NCBI RefSeq assembly: GCF_004208635.1 | Contig: NZ_CP035806.1 | Span: forward strand, 1,240,001 to 1,304,000 | Reading direction: 5' to 3' | Source: Leucobacter triazinivorans | GTDB lineage: Bacteria > Actinomycetota > Actinomycetes > Actinomycetales > Microbacteriaceae | Length of the DNA stretch: 64,000 nt | Shown: positions 10,697 to 19,109 of the stretch, in pieces | Layout of the letters: each line of letters opens with the position of its first letter | How positions within the stretch are numbered: position 1 is the stretch's first letter | The notes under the pieces: model-generated | The model's input: only the letters and a program-made list of their open reading frames with translations | Database searches by the model: none | Told to the model about the DNA's origin: nothing | Translations under genes and position numbers: made by a program

Positions 10697-10702
10697 TAGC
10701 CT
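10697..10702 (+). promoter_or_regulatory. -10 box for leaderless MFS transcript
   Basis: TAGCCT ends 6 bases before the GTG at 10709, and no ribosome site is present. The geometry fits a leaderless mRNA starting at the start codon. Confidence 0.45.
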
Positions 10703-10708
10703 GGTCGG

Positions 10709-12151
10709 GTGGAGAGCGGAGACGAGGAGGCCAGACGGCGCCTCTCCCGCACCCCGCCGCGCTGGGCGACCGTCGCGGTGCTCGCCTTCGCGGGGCTCTG
10801 CTCGTCGTTCATGTTCACCCTCGTCGTGCCGCTGCAGGCCGAGCTGCCCGAACTGCTGCACGCCTCGCGCGAGGACACTACCTGGGTGGTGACGATCACC
10901 CTGCTCGTCGCCGCCGTCGCCACGCCCATCTCGGGTCGTCTCGGCGACATGTACGGCAAGCGGCGCGTGGTGCTGGTGCTGCTCGCTCTGCTCGTCGCGG
11001 GTTCGCTCATCGCCGCGGTCGCCGGGTCGATCGTCGGCGTGATCATCGGCCGCGCGCTGCAGGGCGCCGTGACCGGAGTGATTCCGCTCGGGATCGCCAT
11101 CATGCGCGACGTGCTGCCGCCCGAGCGGCTGGGCACCGCCGTGGCGCTCATGAGCGCCACGATGGGCGTGGGCGGCGCCCTCGGCATGCCCATCGCCGCG
11201 TATCTCGCGCTGCACACCGACTGGCACGCGCTGTTCTGGCTGGCGGCGGCGCTCGGCGCGGTCGGCCTGCCGCTCGTCGCGCTCTTCGTGCCGGGCGATG
11301 TGCTGCGCACCGCGGGCCGCCTCGACCTGCTGGGCGCGGCGGGGCTCGCGCTCGGACTCACCGGGATCCTGCTCTTCGTCTCGCGCGGAGCGGAGTGGGG
11401 CTGGGGCGCTCCGCTCACGCTGAGCTGCGGCATCGGCGGCGTGATCGTGCTGCTGCTGTGGGGCTGGTATCAGTTACGGGCGACGGATCCGCTGCTCGAT
11501 CTGCGCGTGGCCGCGCGCCCCGCGGTGCTGTTCACGAACATCGCCGCGATCGGCATGGGTTTCGCGCTGTTCTCGTCGAACGTCACATTCCCGCAGATGC
11601 TCGAACTGCCCGTGGCCTCGGGATCCGGATTCGGCCTCGACATGATGCAGGCGGCCCTCATCGTGATGCCCGCCGGCCTCGTGATGATGGTGATCTCACC
11701 GCTGTCGGGTTGGCTGGAGCGCACGATCGGACCCCGCCCGCTGTTCACCGGCGGCACGGCGGCGATCGTGCTCGCCTACGTCTTCGTGCTGCTGTGGTCG
11801 AGCGAGGTGTGGCACATCCTCGCCGCGAACATCTTCATCGGGATCGGGATCGGCTTCACCTTCGCAGCGATGCCGATGATCATCATGCGCTCCGTGCCCG
11901 CGCACGAGACGGGTGCGTCGAACGGCCTCAACGCGCTCTTCCGCTCGGTGGGCACGTCGAGCGCCTCCGCCGTGATGGGCGGGGTGCTCGCTGCGATGAG
12001 CACGGACTTCGAGGGGCGCGCGGTGCCGAGCCGGGAGGCCTTCGAGGTCTGCTTCTGGCTGGCGATCGCGGCCGGGGTGATCGCGCTCGTGCTCTCGCTG
12101 CTCATCCCGAAGCAGCCGACGGGCGAGCGGCATCCCTCGTTGCCGGGTTGA
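10709..12151 (+). CDS. MFS drug/multi-solute exporter (DHA2-like)
   Basis: This 480-aa major facilitator protein has about 14 predicted spans, which matches the DHA2 (EmrB/QacA) group of proton-driven exporters. The loop-2/3 motif GRLGDMYGKRRVV and the antiporter motif C region around GGALGMPIAAYL are visible. The GTG start has no ribosome site but lies 6 bases after a TAGCCT -10 box. The gene follows the decarboxylating dehydrogenase closely and could also be read with it. The substrate is unknown. Confidence 0.87.
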   Translation: MESGDEEARRRLSRTPPRWATVAVLAFAGLCSSFMFTLVVPLQAELPELLHASREDTTWVVTITLLVAAVATPISGRLGDMYGKRRVVLVLLALLVAGSLIAAVAGSIVGVIIGRALQGAVTGVIPLGIAIMRDVLPPERLGTAVALMSATMGVGGALGMPIAAYLALHTDWHALFWLAAALGAVGLPLVALFVPGDVLRTAGRLDLLGAAGLALGLTGILLFVSRGAEWGWGAPLTLSCGIGGVIVLLLWGWYQLRATDPLLDLRVAARPAVLFTNIAAIGMGFALFSSNVTFPQMLELPVASGSGFGLDMMQAALIVMPAGLVMMVISPLSGWLERTIGPRPLFTGGTAAIVLAYVFVLLWSSEVWHILAANIFIGIGIGFTFAAMPMIIMRSVPAHETGASNGLNALFRSVGTSSASAVMGGVLAAMSTDFEGRAVPSREAFEVCFWLAIAAGVIALVLSLLIPKQPTGERHPSLPG

Positions 12152-12218
12152 TCCCGGGGGTGCGCCTTCCTCCTTTCTCCTGCACTCCCCCTGATCTGCT
12201 CCTCTCTCTCCCCGGCAC

Positions 12219-12285
12219 CCCGTCGAGATCCCGATTTCCGTCGCGCGACACCGCGCTGGGCGGCAGGATTCGGGATCTCGACGGG
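12219..12285. terminator. Bidirectional hairpin between convergent genes
   Basis: A 16-bp arm, CCCGTCGAGATCCCGA at 12219-12234, is perfectly complementary to 12270-12285. It lies between the converging MFS and acyltransferase genes. No U-run follows, as is usual in high-GC actinobacteria. It may also be a dispersed palindromic repeat. Confidence 0.5.
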
Positions 12286-12363
12286 TACGAGGGCACGCGC
12301 GCTGGGCCGCGGCACCCACTGCATCACGCAGCAGCAGCCTCGCGCCGCCGGGGGTGCGACCCC

Positions 12364-12990
12364 TCAGTCGCGCTTCCGGCCCTCCCGGCCCTCCGCGAGC
12401 TGCCGGGTGAGCCCGGCCTCGTCGTGCAGCCGGGGCTCCGTGCGGTACTGCGGACGCACCCCGGACTTGTCACGGTAGAACGCGCGGATCCGGTCCATGT
12501 CGGCCCCCACATCGCCGGTGAGCGCAAGGGTCGGGCCCAGGCCCGCCGTCCTCGTGGACCCATCGGCGAACCCGAGGGTGACGGGCAGCCCGGCCGACCA
12601 CGCGATCCGGTAGAAACCGCTGCGCCACCCCGCTCCCCGCCTGGTGCCCTCAGGGGTGACCACAAGCAGGAAGCCCTCGGTGCGACGCGCTCGCGCGACG
12701 ACCTCGTCGACCACCCCGCTCGCGTTCGCGCGGTCCACCGGGATGCCGCCGAGCGCACGCATCACGGGGCCCGCCATTCCGCGGAACAGCTCGCGCTTGC
12801 CGAGCCAGTGGATCCGCATGCCCGCGTCCCAGGCGATGGCGAGCATCAGCAGGAAGTCGAAATTGGAGGTGTGCGGTGCGCCGACGAGGATGCGCGGGCC
12901 GGCGACCGGTTCGGTCTCGCGCGCGAGGCGCCACGGCGACAGGCGCCAGAAGACGCGGGCGATGGCGGCGCGCGCGGAGTGCGAAGTCAT
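12364..12990 (-). CDS. 1-acyl-glycerol-3-phosphate acyltransferase-like protein
   Basis: This 208-aa protein belongs to the PlsC-like acyltransferases, which transfer fatty acyl chains to lysophospholipids or other acceptors. The catalytic HX4D motif appears as HTSNFD near residue 40 and the substrate-site PEGTR is near residue 114. The HTSNFD variant and short length match a compact bacterial subgroup seen beside lipid or glycolipid genes. There is no long transmembrane segment, so peripheral attachment is likely. It stands alone on the minus strand. Confidence 0.82.
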   Translation of the reverse strand: MTSHSARAAIARVFWRLSPWRLARETEPVAGPRILVGAPHTSNFDFLLMLAIAWDAGMRIHWLGKRELFRGMAGPVMRALGGIPVDRANASGVVDEVVARARRTEGFLLVVTPEGTRRGAGWRSGFYRIAWSAGLPVTLGFADGSTRTAGLGPTLALTGDVGADMDRIRAFYRDKSGVRPQYRTEPRLHDEAGLTRQLAEGREGRKRD

Positions 12991-13139
12991 TCCCTCAGCG
13001 TACGCGGGTACGCTGCGCCGAGCCGGATATGCCGCTCGGGATCGGGCAGGGCCGCCCGCGGATCAGGCCGGGCCGGGGCTGGGCCGGTCCGGTCCGGGCC
13101 GGGCCGGGCCGGGCCCCCGGGATCAGGCTGCTCCCCCGA

Positions 13140-13823
13140 TCAGACCGCATGCTCGGAGGACGCCCCGCCCGCCCCGAGCGGCCCCGCGACCACGCGCGCG
13201 GGCGCCCCGTCCGCGCCCGCGAGCGGCAGCGGAAAGATGCCGAGCCACACACGGCTCCCGAGCGGTTCGAGCTGTTCCACGCCGCGGAGGTTCTCGACGA
13301 TCGCTCCGCCGGCGCCGAGCACGACGGCGTGCACGGCGAAGTCGGCGGTCTCGTGGGCGGCCGGGGTGCGGTCGGGGCTGAGGGTGTCGATCGCGAGCAC
13401 GCGCATGCCGAGCCGCTGCAGACGGTCCGCAGCGGCCACGTCGAGGTAGGGGTGCCGCAGATAGCGAGGGGCGTCGAAGTGCCGATCCCACCCCGTTCGG
13501 ATCACCACGATGGGCGGTGCCTCGGCGAGGCCGTCGAGCTCGAGCGCCGTCGCGTCGATGCGCGTGCCGTCGACCGCGCGATCGGAGACGTCGAGGATCA
13601 GCGCCTCGCCGCACAGCTCGTCGAGGTCGAACGCGTCGACGGTGCGCCCGCCGGGAATCGTGTGGGCGGGCGCGTCCACGTGCGTGCCGGTGTGGGATCC
13701 GAGAGCGAGGCGCGCCACCGCGACGCCGTCGGCGCTGACGGTGAGCGCCGGGTCGACGCGCACGCCGGGATCTCCCGGGTAGACCGTCATGCCGCTGACG
13801 ATGGGGTGGCTCAGGTCGATCAC
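13140..13823 (-). CDS. Cyclase / kynurenine-formamidase-like metal hydrolase
   Basis: This 227-aa protein of the cyclase family (Pfam PF04199 type) hydrolyses amide or lactone-like bonds using a bound metal. The signature SHTGTHVDAPAH near residue 43 supplies the metal ligands, and a second His/Glu site is at AAHETADFAVH. The family includes kynurenine formamidase, isatin hydrolase and uncharacterised enzymes, and the sequence does not separate these. The GTG start lies 9 bases after the stop of the YibE/F-like gene, so the two are probably co-transcribed. Confidence 0.8.
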   Translation of the reverse strand: MIDLSHPIVSGMTVYPGDPGVRVDPALTVSADGVAVARLALGSHTGTHVDAPAHTIPGGRTVDAFDLDELCGEALILDVSDRAVDGTRIDATALELDGLAEAPPIVVIRTGWDRHFDAPRYLRHPYLDVAAADRLQRLGMRVLAIDTLSPDRTPAAHETADFAVHAVVLGAGGAIVENLRGVEQLEPLGSRVWLGIFPLPLAGADGAPARVVAGPLGAGGASSEHAV

Positions 13824-13832
13824 GCGCTCAGC

Positions 13833-15623
13833 TTACTCCGGCAGCGCGGAGCGGTGATCCGGCAGCGCTGAGCGATGATCCGGCAGCGCGGAGCGATGAT
13901 CCGGCAGCGCTGAGCGATGATCCGGCAGCGCGGAGCGATGATCCGGCAGCGCGGAGCGATGGTCGGCCGGGGGCAGCAGCAGCGCCGCCACCCAGGTGGT
14001 GATCGGCACGGCGAGCACCAGCCCCACACTGCCGCAGAGGGTGCGCACGATCTCGGTGACGATGTCCTCGTGGGTGAGCAGGGAGAGCATGGGACGGTCG
14101 TAGAGGTACAGCAGGATGAGCACGCTCATCGCCGCCCCCACATAGGCGAAGAAGACCGTATAGACGGTCGAGGCGATGTGGTCGCGGCCGATGCGCATGG
14201 CGCGCGCGTACACCTCGCGGCGCGACATCGCCGGCGCCGCGGCGCGCAGTTCCCACACCGCGGATGCCTGCGTGATGGTGACGTCGTTCAGCACGCCCAG
14301 GCCCGCGATGATGATCGCGCAGCTGAGCAGCCCGCGAAAGTCGATCTGCGACGCGAGCCCCGCCAACTGACCCGAGGCCTCGTCGCCCACCCCGCTCAGG
14401 CGGGTGGCCTGCACGGCGATCAGCGAGATGCCCGCCATGATGAGGATCCCGCACAGGGTTCCGACGAGCGCAGCGGTCGTGCGCAGATTCGGGCCGTGCA
14501 CGAAGTAGAGGGTGGCGAACATGATCGCGCTCGATCCGACGACGCCGACGAGCAGGCCCGGGCCGCCCGCCACGAGCGCGGGCAGCACGAACGCGAGCAG
14601 CACCCACGCCGCCACCCCGAGCGCCGCGAGGGCGAGCAGCCCGCGCCAGCGCCCCACCGCCACGACCACCGCGGCGAACACGAGCACGAGCACGAGGAGC
14701 TGCCAGCCCCGGAACACCCCCATGGCGTCGTAGCCCCGCGCGATCCCGTATGTCGCAGAGAGGGCGGGATCGGCGCCGGACGGGTCTGCGGCGGTCGGAT
14801 CAGCGCCGGTCGGGTCTGCGCCGGTCGGGTCTGCGCCGGTCGGATCCGGGGCAGTCGGATCCGGGGCAGTCGGATCCGGGGCAGTCGGATCCGGGGCAGT
14901 CGGATCCGGGGCAGTCGGATCCGGGGCAGTCGGATCCGGGGCAGAGTCGAGCGGGTAGGCGAGCAACTCGAGATGATCACCGGGCCGAATGCCGGCTGTG
15001 GCGAGCGCACCGCGCAGCTGCACGTCGATGAACCGGCCCGCGTCCGGCCCCGAGCGCAGACCGACGCCGGCGCGCAAGCAGGTGGCCTCGGAGGCCTGAA
15101 ATCCGGAAGCGGCGCTCTCGCATCCCTCCTCGATGCGCAGCACCTCGCCGCGCTCGAAGGTCGCCCCCTCTGCCACATACATCGCGCGATCGGCCACCCT
15201 CGCCACGTCGGAATCGTTCGGCCAGAGCGCCACGAGTCCCCCAGCGGTCGCCGCTGCCACCAGGAGCAGCAGGCCGAGCGTCGCGACGCGCGCCGACGGC
15301 GATGCCGCAACCGCACCGCTCGGCACGCGCGGGCGGGTGTGGGTGTGAGCGTCGGGCCGGGTGTGCGGGTAGGGCTGGGCGTGCGGGTAGGGCTGGGTGC
15401 GGTTGGGGGGATGGGTGCGGGTGTGGCCCAGGGGGTCGACCCCTGGTTCGGGGGCGAGCCGGGGTTCGGGGTCGACCCCTGGTTCGGGGTCGAGCCGGGG
15501 TTCGGGGGCGAGCCGGGGTTCGGCGGCCGAGGCCGTATCGGCGCCTTGACTGGGATCCGGCTGGTCGCGCGAGCCAAAGAGCCGAGCCGACCACACTCTC
15601 CAAGTATCGATAATGCATCTCAT
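13833..15623 (-). CDS. YibE/F-family membrane protein with three repeat tracts
   Basis: This 596-aa protein has the YibE/F-like core (about residues 300-555), with some seven spans and the conserved LNDVTITQASAVWEL segment. The family's function is unknown. The core is preceded by a Pro-rich cytoplasmic leader, a span near 112-134, and an extracytoplasmic domain. In-frame repeats decorate it: EPGVDPEPRLAPEP-like units at the N-terminus, six APDPT units from a 15-bp repeat (14851-14940), and six DHRSALP units from a 21-bp repeat at the C-terminus (13840-13965). The ATG at 15623 overlaps a TATAAT box on the minus strand, so the real start may be a GTG about nine codons further in. Confidence 0.8.
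   Translation of the reverse strand: MRCIIDTWRVWSARLFGSRDQPDPSQGADTASAAEPRLAPEPRLDPEPGVDPEPRLAPEPGVDPLGHTRTHPPNRTQPYPHAQPYPHTRPDAHTHTRPRVPSGAVAASPSARVATLGLLLLVAAATAGGLVALWPNDSDVARVADRAMYVAEGATFERGEVLRIEEGCESAASGFQASEATCLRAGVGLRSGPDAGRFIDVQLRGALATAGIRPGDHLELLAYPLDSAPDPTAPDPTAPDPTAPDPTAPDPTAPDPTAPDPTGADPTGADPTGADPTAADPSGADPALSATYGIARGYDAMGVFRGWQLLVLVLVFAAVVVAVGRWRGLLALAALGVAAWVLLAFVLPALVAGGPGLLVGVVGSSAIMFATLYFVHGPNLRTTAALVGTLCGILIMAGISLIAVQATRLSGVGDEASGQLAGLASQIDFRGLLSCAIIIAGLGVLNDVTITQASAVWELRAAAPAMSRREVYARAMRIGRDHIASTVYTVFFAYVGAAMSVLILLYLYDRPMLSLLTHEDIVTEIVRTLCGSVGLVLAVPITTWVAALLLPPADHRSALPDHRSALPDHRSALPDHRSALPDHRSALPDHRSALPE
13840..13965. repeat. 21-bp coding tandem repeat, 6 copies
   Basis: Six units of 21 bp, alternating between two near-identical forms (GCGCGGAGCGAT and GCGCTGAGCGAT cores), encode DHRSALP at the C-terminus of the YibE/F-like protein. 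The reading frame is preserved by the unit length. Confidence 0.9.
14806..14940. repeat. 15-bp coding tandem repeat, 9 copies
   Basis: Six exact copies of GCAGTCGGATCCGGG (14851-14940) follow three diverged copies (14806-14850). They encode APDPT and GADPT pentapeptides in the extracytoplasmic part of the YibE/F-like protein. Confidence 0.92.
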
Positions 15624-15627
15624 TATA
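15622..15627 (-). promoter_or_regulatory. TATAAT -10 box at the YibE/F gene start
   Basis: A consensus TATAAT reads on the minus strand and shares its last bases with the first ATG of the YibE/F-like gene. If it is used, transcription starts inside the annotated first codons and the true start is downstream. Confidence 0.35.
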
Positions 15628-15670
15628 GGAAGATCCTATCCGTGGACCAGCTCCGGGCCTGGGGCCGCGG

Positions 15671-15750
15671 GCGGTGGGGCGGCGGGGCGGTGGGGCGGTG
15701 GGGCGGTGGGGCGGGGCGGCGGGGCGGTGGGGCGGTGGGGCGGTGGCGGC
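15671..15750. repeat. G-rich simple repeat (GGGGCGGT units)
   Basis: Short GGGGCGGT and GGGGCGGC units run for about 80 bases on the plus strand. The tract lies between the YibE/F-like start and the heat-shock promoter. Runs of four G could form quadruplexes. Confidence 0.75.
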
Positions 15751-15812
15751 AACACACGGAGAGCGGAGTTCGCCCACGCCACCCGGATGCGCTCGCCCTC
15801 AGCGAACGCCCC

Positions 15813-15839
15813 TTAGCACTCCCCACCCGAGAGTGCTAA
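15813..15839. promoter_or_regulatory. CIRCE element (HrcA operator)
   Basis: The sequence is a perfect CIRCE palindrome, TTAGCACTC-N9-GAGTGCTAA. Its left arm contains a -35-like TTAGCA and its right arm runs into the -10-like TAATCT (15837-15842), 18 bases apart. HrcA binding would therefore block the promoter of the Hsp20 gene directly. Confidence 0.93.
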
Positions 15840-15850
15840 TCTGATTTCAC

Positions 15851-15871
15851 GTTGAGTCGACTTCACTCAAC
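15851..15871. promoter_or_regulatory. HAIR element (HspR operator)
   Basis: GTTGAGT-N7-ACTCAAC is a perfect inverted repeat. It matches the HspR consensus CTTGAGT-N7-ACTCAAG except for the outermost pair. It lies just downstream of the -10 box, in the Hsp20 leader. Confidence 0.75.
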
Positions 15872-15911
15872 TTCAATTGCGCTCCGACGAGACCAGACGA
15901 AAGGTGACATG

Positions 15912-16391
15912 ATGGCGAACTACAGCCCGATTCGAGAGATGGAACGCCTCGCCGGCGCTCTGCTCGACGGCCCCGCACGGGGGCCCCGTCAGATGCCGAT
16001 GGATCTGTACCGCGACGGCGACCGCTACGTGCTCACGGCCGATCTGCCCGGCATGGATCCCGGATCGGTCGATATCGACGTCGACGGCCAGCTGCTGACC
16101 ATCCGCGCCGAACGCACGCTGCCCGACCACGATCACGTGAAGTGGATCACGCGCGAGCGCACGCCCGGCAGCTTCCTGCGCCAGCTCAGTCTCGGCCAGG
16201 GCATCGACACCGAGCACATCTCCGCCGGCTACGACAATGGCGTGCTGAGCGTCACGATTCCGGTGAGCGAGCGGGCGAAGCCGCGCAAGGTGCAGGTGTC
16301 GAGCGGACCGGTGATCGAGGCAGAGACCGCCCAGGGCGACACGACCGCGGCGGGACTCGACGGTCGCCGACTCGAGAACGCGCAGGCGTAG
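15912..16391 (+). CDS. Hsp20/alpha-crystallin small heat-shock protein
   Basis: This 159-aa ATP-independent holdase keeps unfolding proteins soluble. An alpha-crystallin domain occupies residues 30-125, with DLPGMDPGSVDIDVDGQLLTI and the terminal GVLSVTIPVSERAKPRKV containing the I-x-I/V type tail. Two adjacent ATGs (15909, 15912) share an AAAGG ribosome site; I prefer the second because its spacing is 7 bases. A CIRCE and a HAIR operator precede it, so control by both HrcA and HspR is expected. A strong hairpin follows the stop. Confidence 0.93.
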   Translation: MANYSPIREMERLAGALLDGPARGPRQMPMDLYRDGDRYVLTADLPGMDPGSVDIDVDGQLLTIRAERTLPDHDHVKWITRERTPGSFLRQLSLGQGIDTEHISAGYDNGVLSVTIPVSERAKPRKVQVSSGPVIEAETAQGDTTAAGLDGRRLENAQA

Positions 16392-16402
16392 CACCGCCGC
16401 CA

Positions 16403-16448
16403 CGCGCGAAGCCCCGGCGAGGGATCCCTCTCTCCGGGGCTCCGCGCG
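16403..16448 (+). terminator. Hairpin terminator after hsp20
   Basis: Arms AGCCCCGG (16410-16417) and CCGGGGCT (16434-16441) pair perfectly. After one mismatch, six more outer base pairs extend the stem. The loop holds the palindrome GAGGGATCCCTC. There is no U-tract. Confidence 0.6.
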
Positions 16449-16497
16449 TCTGTGCGTGGCGACGCGAGCGCCTGCCGCGTGGCCCAGCGACGCTCGC

Positions 16498-16602
16498 TCA
16501 CGAGCAGCCACGCTGATTCACGAGCAGCCACGCTGATTCACGAGCAGCCACGCTCGCCCACGAGCAGCGAGGCCCACAGCGGACGCCCGCCCACGAGCAG
16601 CG
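16498..16602. repeat. 20-bp tandem repeat (CACGAGCAG units)
   Basis: CGAGCAG recurs at 16501, 16521, 16541 and 16561, an exact 20-base period, with a looser copy at 16594. The array fills the gap between the Hsp20 terminator and the end of the signal peptidase gene. Confidence 0.85.
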
Positions 16603-16610
16603 GCGGCCGC

Positions 16611-19109
16611 TCACGGCCTGCGCGCGCTCACATGCCCGCTGGCGGCCACGGGCATCCACTCGGGCATCGGCTCGTCGTGCGTCGCCCCGATAACGGGCGG
16701 CGAGATCGTCTCGCGCTTCTCCTCGCGCTGGGAGATCTGCTGCGCGTACGTCTTGACATAGTCGGTCTGCAGTTGCAACTCGGTCTTCTGCTCCTGCAGT
16801 CGGGCCGCGCTCGCCGCGAGTCGATCGGCCGTCGCCTGCACCTGAGACTTCGCCTCGCTGACCCGCTCTTCCCGAGCGACGAGATCGTCGCGCTGACGCT
16901 CGAGCGCCGCCCACTCCGAGGCGAGCCGCTCGGCATTGCGCCGCGAGCGCTCCTGCTCGGCCGCCACCTCACGCCGCATCTTCTCGAGTTCGGCGGCACG
17001 ATTGCGCAGATAGTCGTCGTGCGCCGCGTAGTCGCCCGTCAACGCATCGAGGCGTTCCGAACGCTCGGTGAGTTCGGCGCGCAGCGCATTGAGCGCCTCG
17101 CGCTCGGAGCGGAGCTGTCGGTCGCGGCGCTCGACGTCTTCGACTCGGCCGTTCAGGTCGTTCTCGACTTCGACGATGCGCATGGAGCGGGTCTGCAGAT
17201 CTTCGACGGTGCGCGACTTCTGATCTTCGAATGCGGCGTACGCGGAAGACAGGATGTCGCGATCACGTGCGAGCTGCTGCTGCCTCGATTGCACATCGGC
17301 CTCCTGGGCCTTGACCCTCGTCTCCCAATCGACCGCGGCGCGAAGCCGACTGCTCGCCTGCTCAGCGCGCTGCACGATCTCGTCTGCATGCGCCGCAAGC
17401 GCTTCCTCGCGCTCTTCGAGCAGCCGCTCCCGCTCTGCGATGACGGATTCGCGCTTGGCCAGCAACTCCCTCGACGAGCTCTCGCCCTGGAACATGAATC
17501 CGTACGGGGAGACATTCGATTCCGCGGTATCCGTGCCGTCCGTTTCGGTCGGCAGCGACTCCGAGGGGCGCTCGACCAGAGCTTCGGGCAGCTGCGGCGC
17601 CGAAGCCGCGGAGACCGGGGACGCACCCGACAGCGGCGAGTCGGACGCGCCTCCGGCGGGACGCTGCGACGCAGTCGGAAGCGTCGCTGCCGAGGACGCG
17701 GCCGAAGATTCGGGATGCTCTCGCGCCAGACCGGCCAGCCCCTCTGTGGCCCAGTCGCCCAGCGCGTCGAAATCGGGGAGGTCGAGTGAGGACGAGTGGA
17801 GCTGCGGAGCAGAGCTGTCGCTCTCTCGCGGGCCCTGGTCTTGCATAGCGTTCTCCATTTCGATCGTTTGGACGGCGGGGATGTGCGAATGACCCGACTC
17901 GGAACCCGACGGGTCGCCCGGCACCGGAGCAGACGAGGGATCCGGCACCGGAGCAGACGAGGGATCCGGCACCGGAGCAGACGAGGGATCCGGCACCGGA
18001 GCAGACGAGGGATCCGGCACCGGAGCGAGCGGATGCGCCTCCGTCGGAATCGGGGGTGCAGCCGGGCGAGGCGCCGAGCCGCTGCGATCGGTCGGGAGCA
18101 GTGCGGCGGGAGGCGCGGGGGCCGCGTCCGCGGCGTCGGTCTCGTGAGCGGGCCTGCGCAGCGCGTCGCGCAGTTTCGCCCAGGCGGCGTGAAGCCGGAC
18201 TCGCACCAGTGCGACGCGCAGGATCCCGGCCCGGCGCTTGCGTCGCACCCAGGCGCGGGTGGCGCGCCAGGGTCGCGCAAGGCGTGGCTCGCGTCGGTTG
18301 TGCGCCTGCGCATCTGCCGAGCCGGACGGATCCGGCGCACCGAGAATCTGCGCTGACGCACTCGCAGCGCCCACCGCACTCGCAGCGCCCACCGCACTCG
18401 CAGCACCCGCAGCGCCCACCACGCCAGCAGCACCCGCAGCGCTCAGAGACCCCGCGGGCCACTGAGCCGGATGATGCAGCACGTGCGGAGTCGGCAGCCC
18501 ATCCACCACCCCCTGCCACTGAATCTCGCCGCGCACCCGCCACAGCGAGATCCCCGCGATGACCGACCCGACCGCCAGCAGGAGTGCCGTCAGGGCGAAC
18601 CCCAACGGAGTGAGCACCTGCCACGCCCATCCGAGCTGCGGAATGTGAAGGATCTGCACCCCTCGGATCCACGCCGGTGAGACCGGCGAATCAGCTGCGG
18701 CGTTCGCGTCGCCCTGAGTGGTCAGGCGGCACGACGTGTCGTCTCCGTAGACCCCATCGGTGATCCCCACCACCCGGTGGGTGATCAGTTCGGCGCCCGG
18801 GCGCTGATAGGTGACGACGTCTCCGGGGCTGAGCTCGCACGCGTGCACGCCCGCGACACCCCGGTAGACGATGAGGCTGCCCTGCGGAATCGCCGGAGCC
18901 ATCGAGCCGCTCGATATCGTGGCCGCGCCACCGCCGACGATGGCGGGAACCAGCAGTGCGCAGATCAACAGGGTGGCAGCGGCAGCCGCAGCCACCCAGC
19001 ACAGCCAGGCCGCGGGGCGCCTCCACCGCGACCACTGCCAGAACCGCGCCCCCCGCGGTTGCATCGTCGCCCCCATGGACGGAACATTCTGCTGCACCGC
19101 GTCAGTCAC
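16611..19109 (-). CDS. Signal peptidase I fused to a C-terminal coiled coil
   Basis: This 832-aa protein combines a SipW/Sec11-type signal peptidase (S26 family) with a long coiled coil. TM1 is at about residues 34-62. The nucleophile Ser69 lies in SSGSMAP, the general-base His111 in LITHRVV, and conserved acids in GDANAAAD (134-140). TM2 (165-190) returns the chain to the cytoplasm. A low-complexity linker follows with VGAASA and APVPDPSS repeats, then a heptad-rich coiled coil at about 547-800 that is full of Glu, Arg, Gln and Ala. Ordinary enzymes of this type are near 200 aa. The GTG start overlaps the sortase stop (GTGA); ATG codons 12 and 16 are alternatives. Neighbours imply that it processes the pilins. 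The coiled-coil role is unknown. Confidence 0.88.
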   Translation of the reverse strand: MTDAVQQNVPSMGATMQPRGARFWQWSRWRRPAAWLCWVAAAAAATLLICALLVPAIVGGGAATISSGSMAPAIPQGSLIVYRGVAGVHACELSPGDVVTYQRPGAELITHRVVGITDGVYGDDTSCRLTTQGDANAAADSPVSPAWIRGVQILHIPQLGWAWQVLTPLGFALTALLLAVGSVIAGISLWRVRGEIQWQGVVDGLPTPHVLHHPAQWPAGSLSAAGAAGVVGAAGAASAVGAASAVGAASASAQILGAPDPSGSADAQAHNRREPRLARPWRATRAWVRRKRRAGILRVALVRVRLHAAWAKLRDALRRPAHETDAADAAPAPPAALLPTDRSGSAPRPAAPPIPTEAHPLAPVPDPSSAPVPDPSSAPVPDPSSAPVPDPSSAPVPGDPSGSESGHSHIPAVQTIEMENAMQDQGPRESDSSAPQLHSSSLDLPDFDALGDWATEGLAGLAREHPESSAASSAATLPTASQRPAGGASDSPLSGASPVSAASAPQLPEALVERPSESLPTETDGTDTAESNVSPYGFMFQGESSSRELLAKRESVIAERERLLEEREEALAAHADEIVQRAEQASSRLRAAVDWETRVKAQEADVQSRQQQLARDRDILSSAYAAFEDQKSRTVEDLQTRSMRIVEVENDLNGRVEDVERRDRQLRSEREALNALRAELTERSERLDALTGDYAAHDDYLRNRAAELEKMRREVAAEQERSRRNAERLASEWAALERQRDDLVAREERVSEAKSQVQATADRLAASAARLQEQKTELQLQTDYVKTYAQQISQREEKRETISPPVIGATHDEPMPEWMPVAASGHVSARRP
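17935..18030. repeat. 24-bp coding tandem repeat in the signal peptidase linker
   Basis: The unit beginning GATCCGGCACCGGAGCAGAC recurs with a 24-base period about four times. It encodes APVPDPSS blocks between the second membrane span and the coiled coil. Confidence 0.85.
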
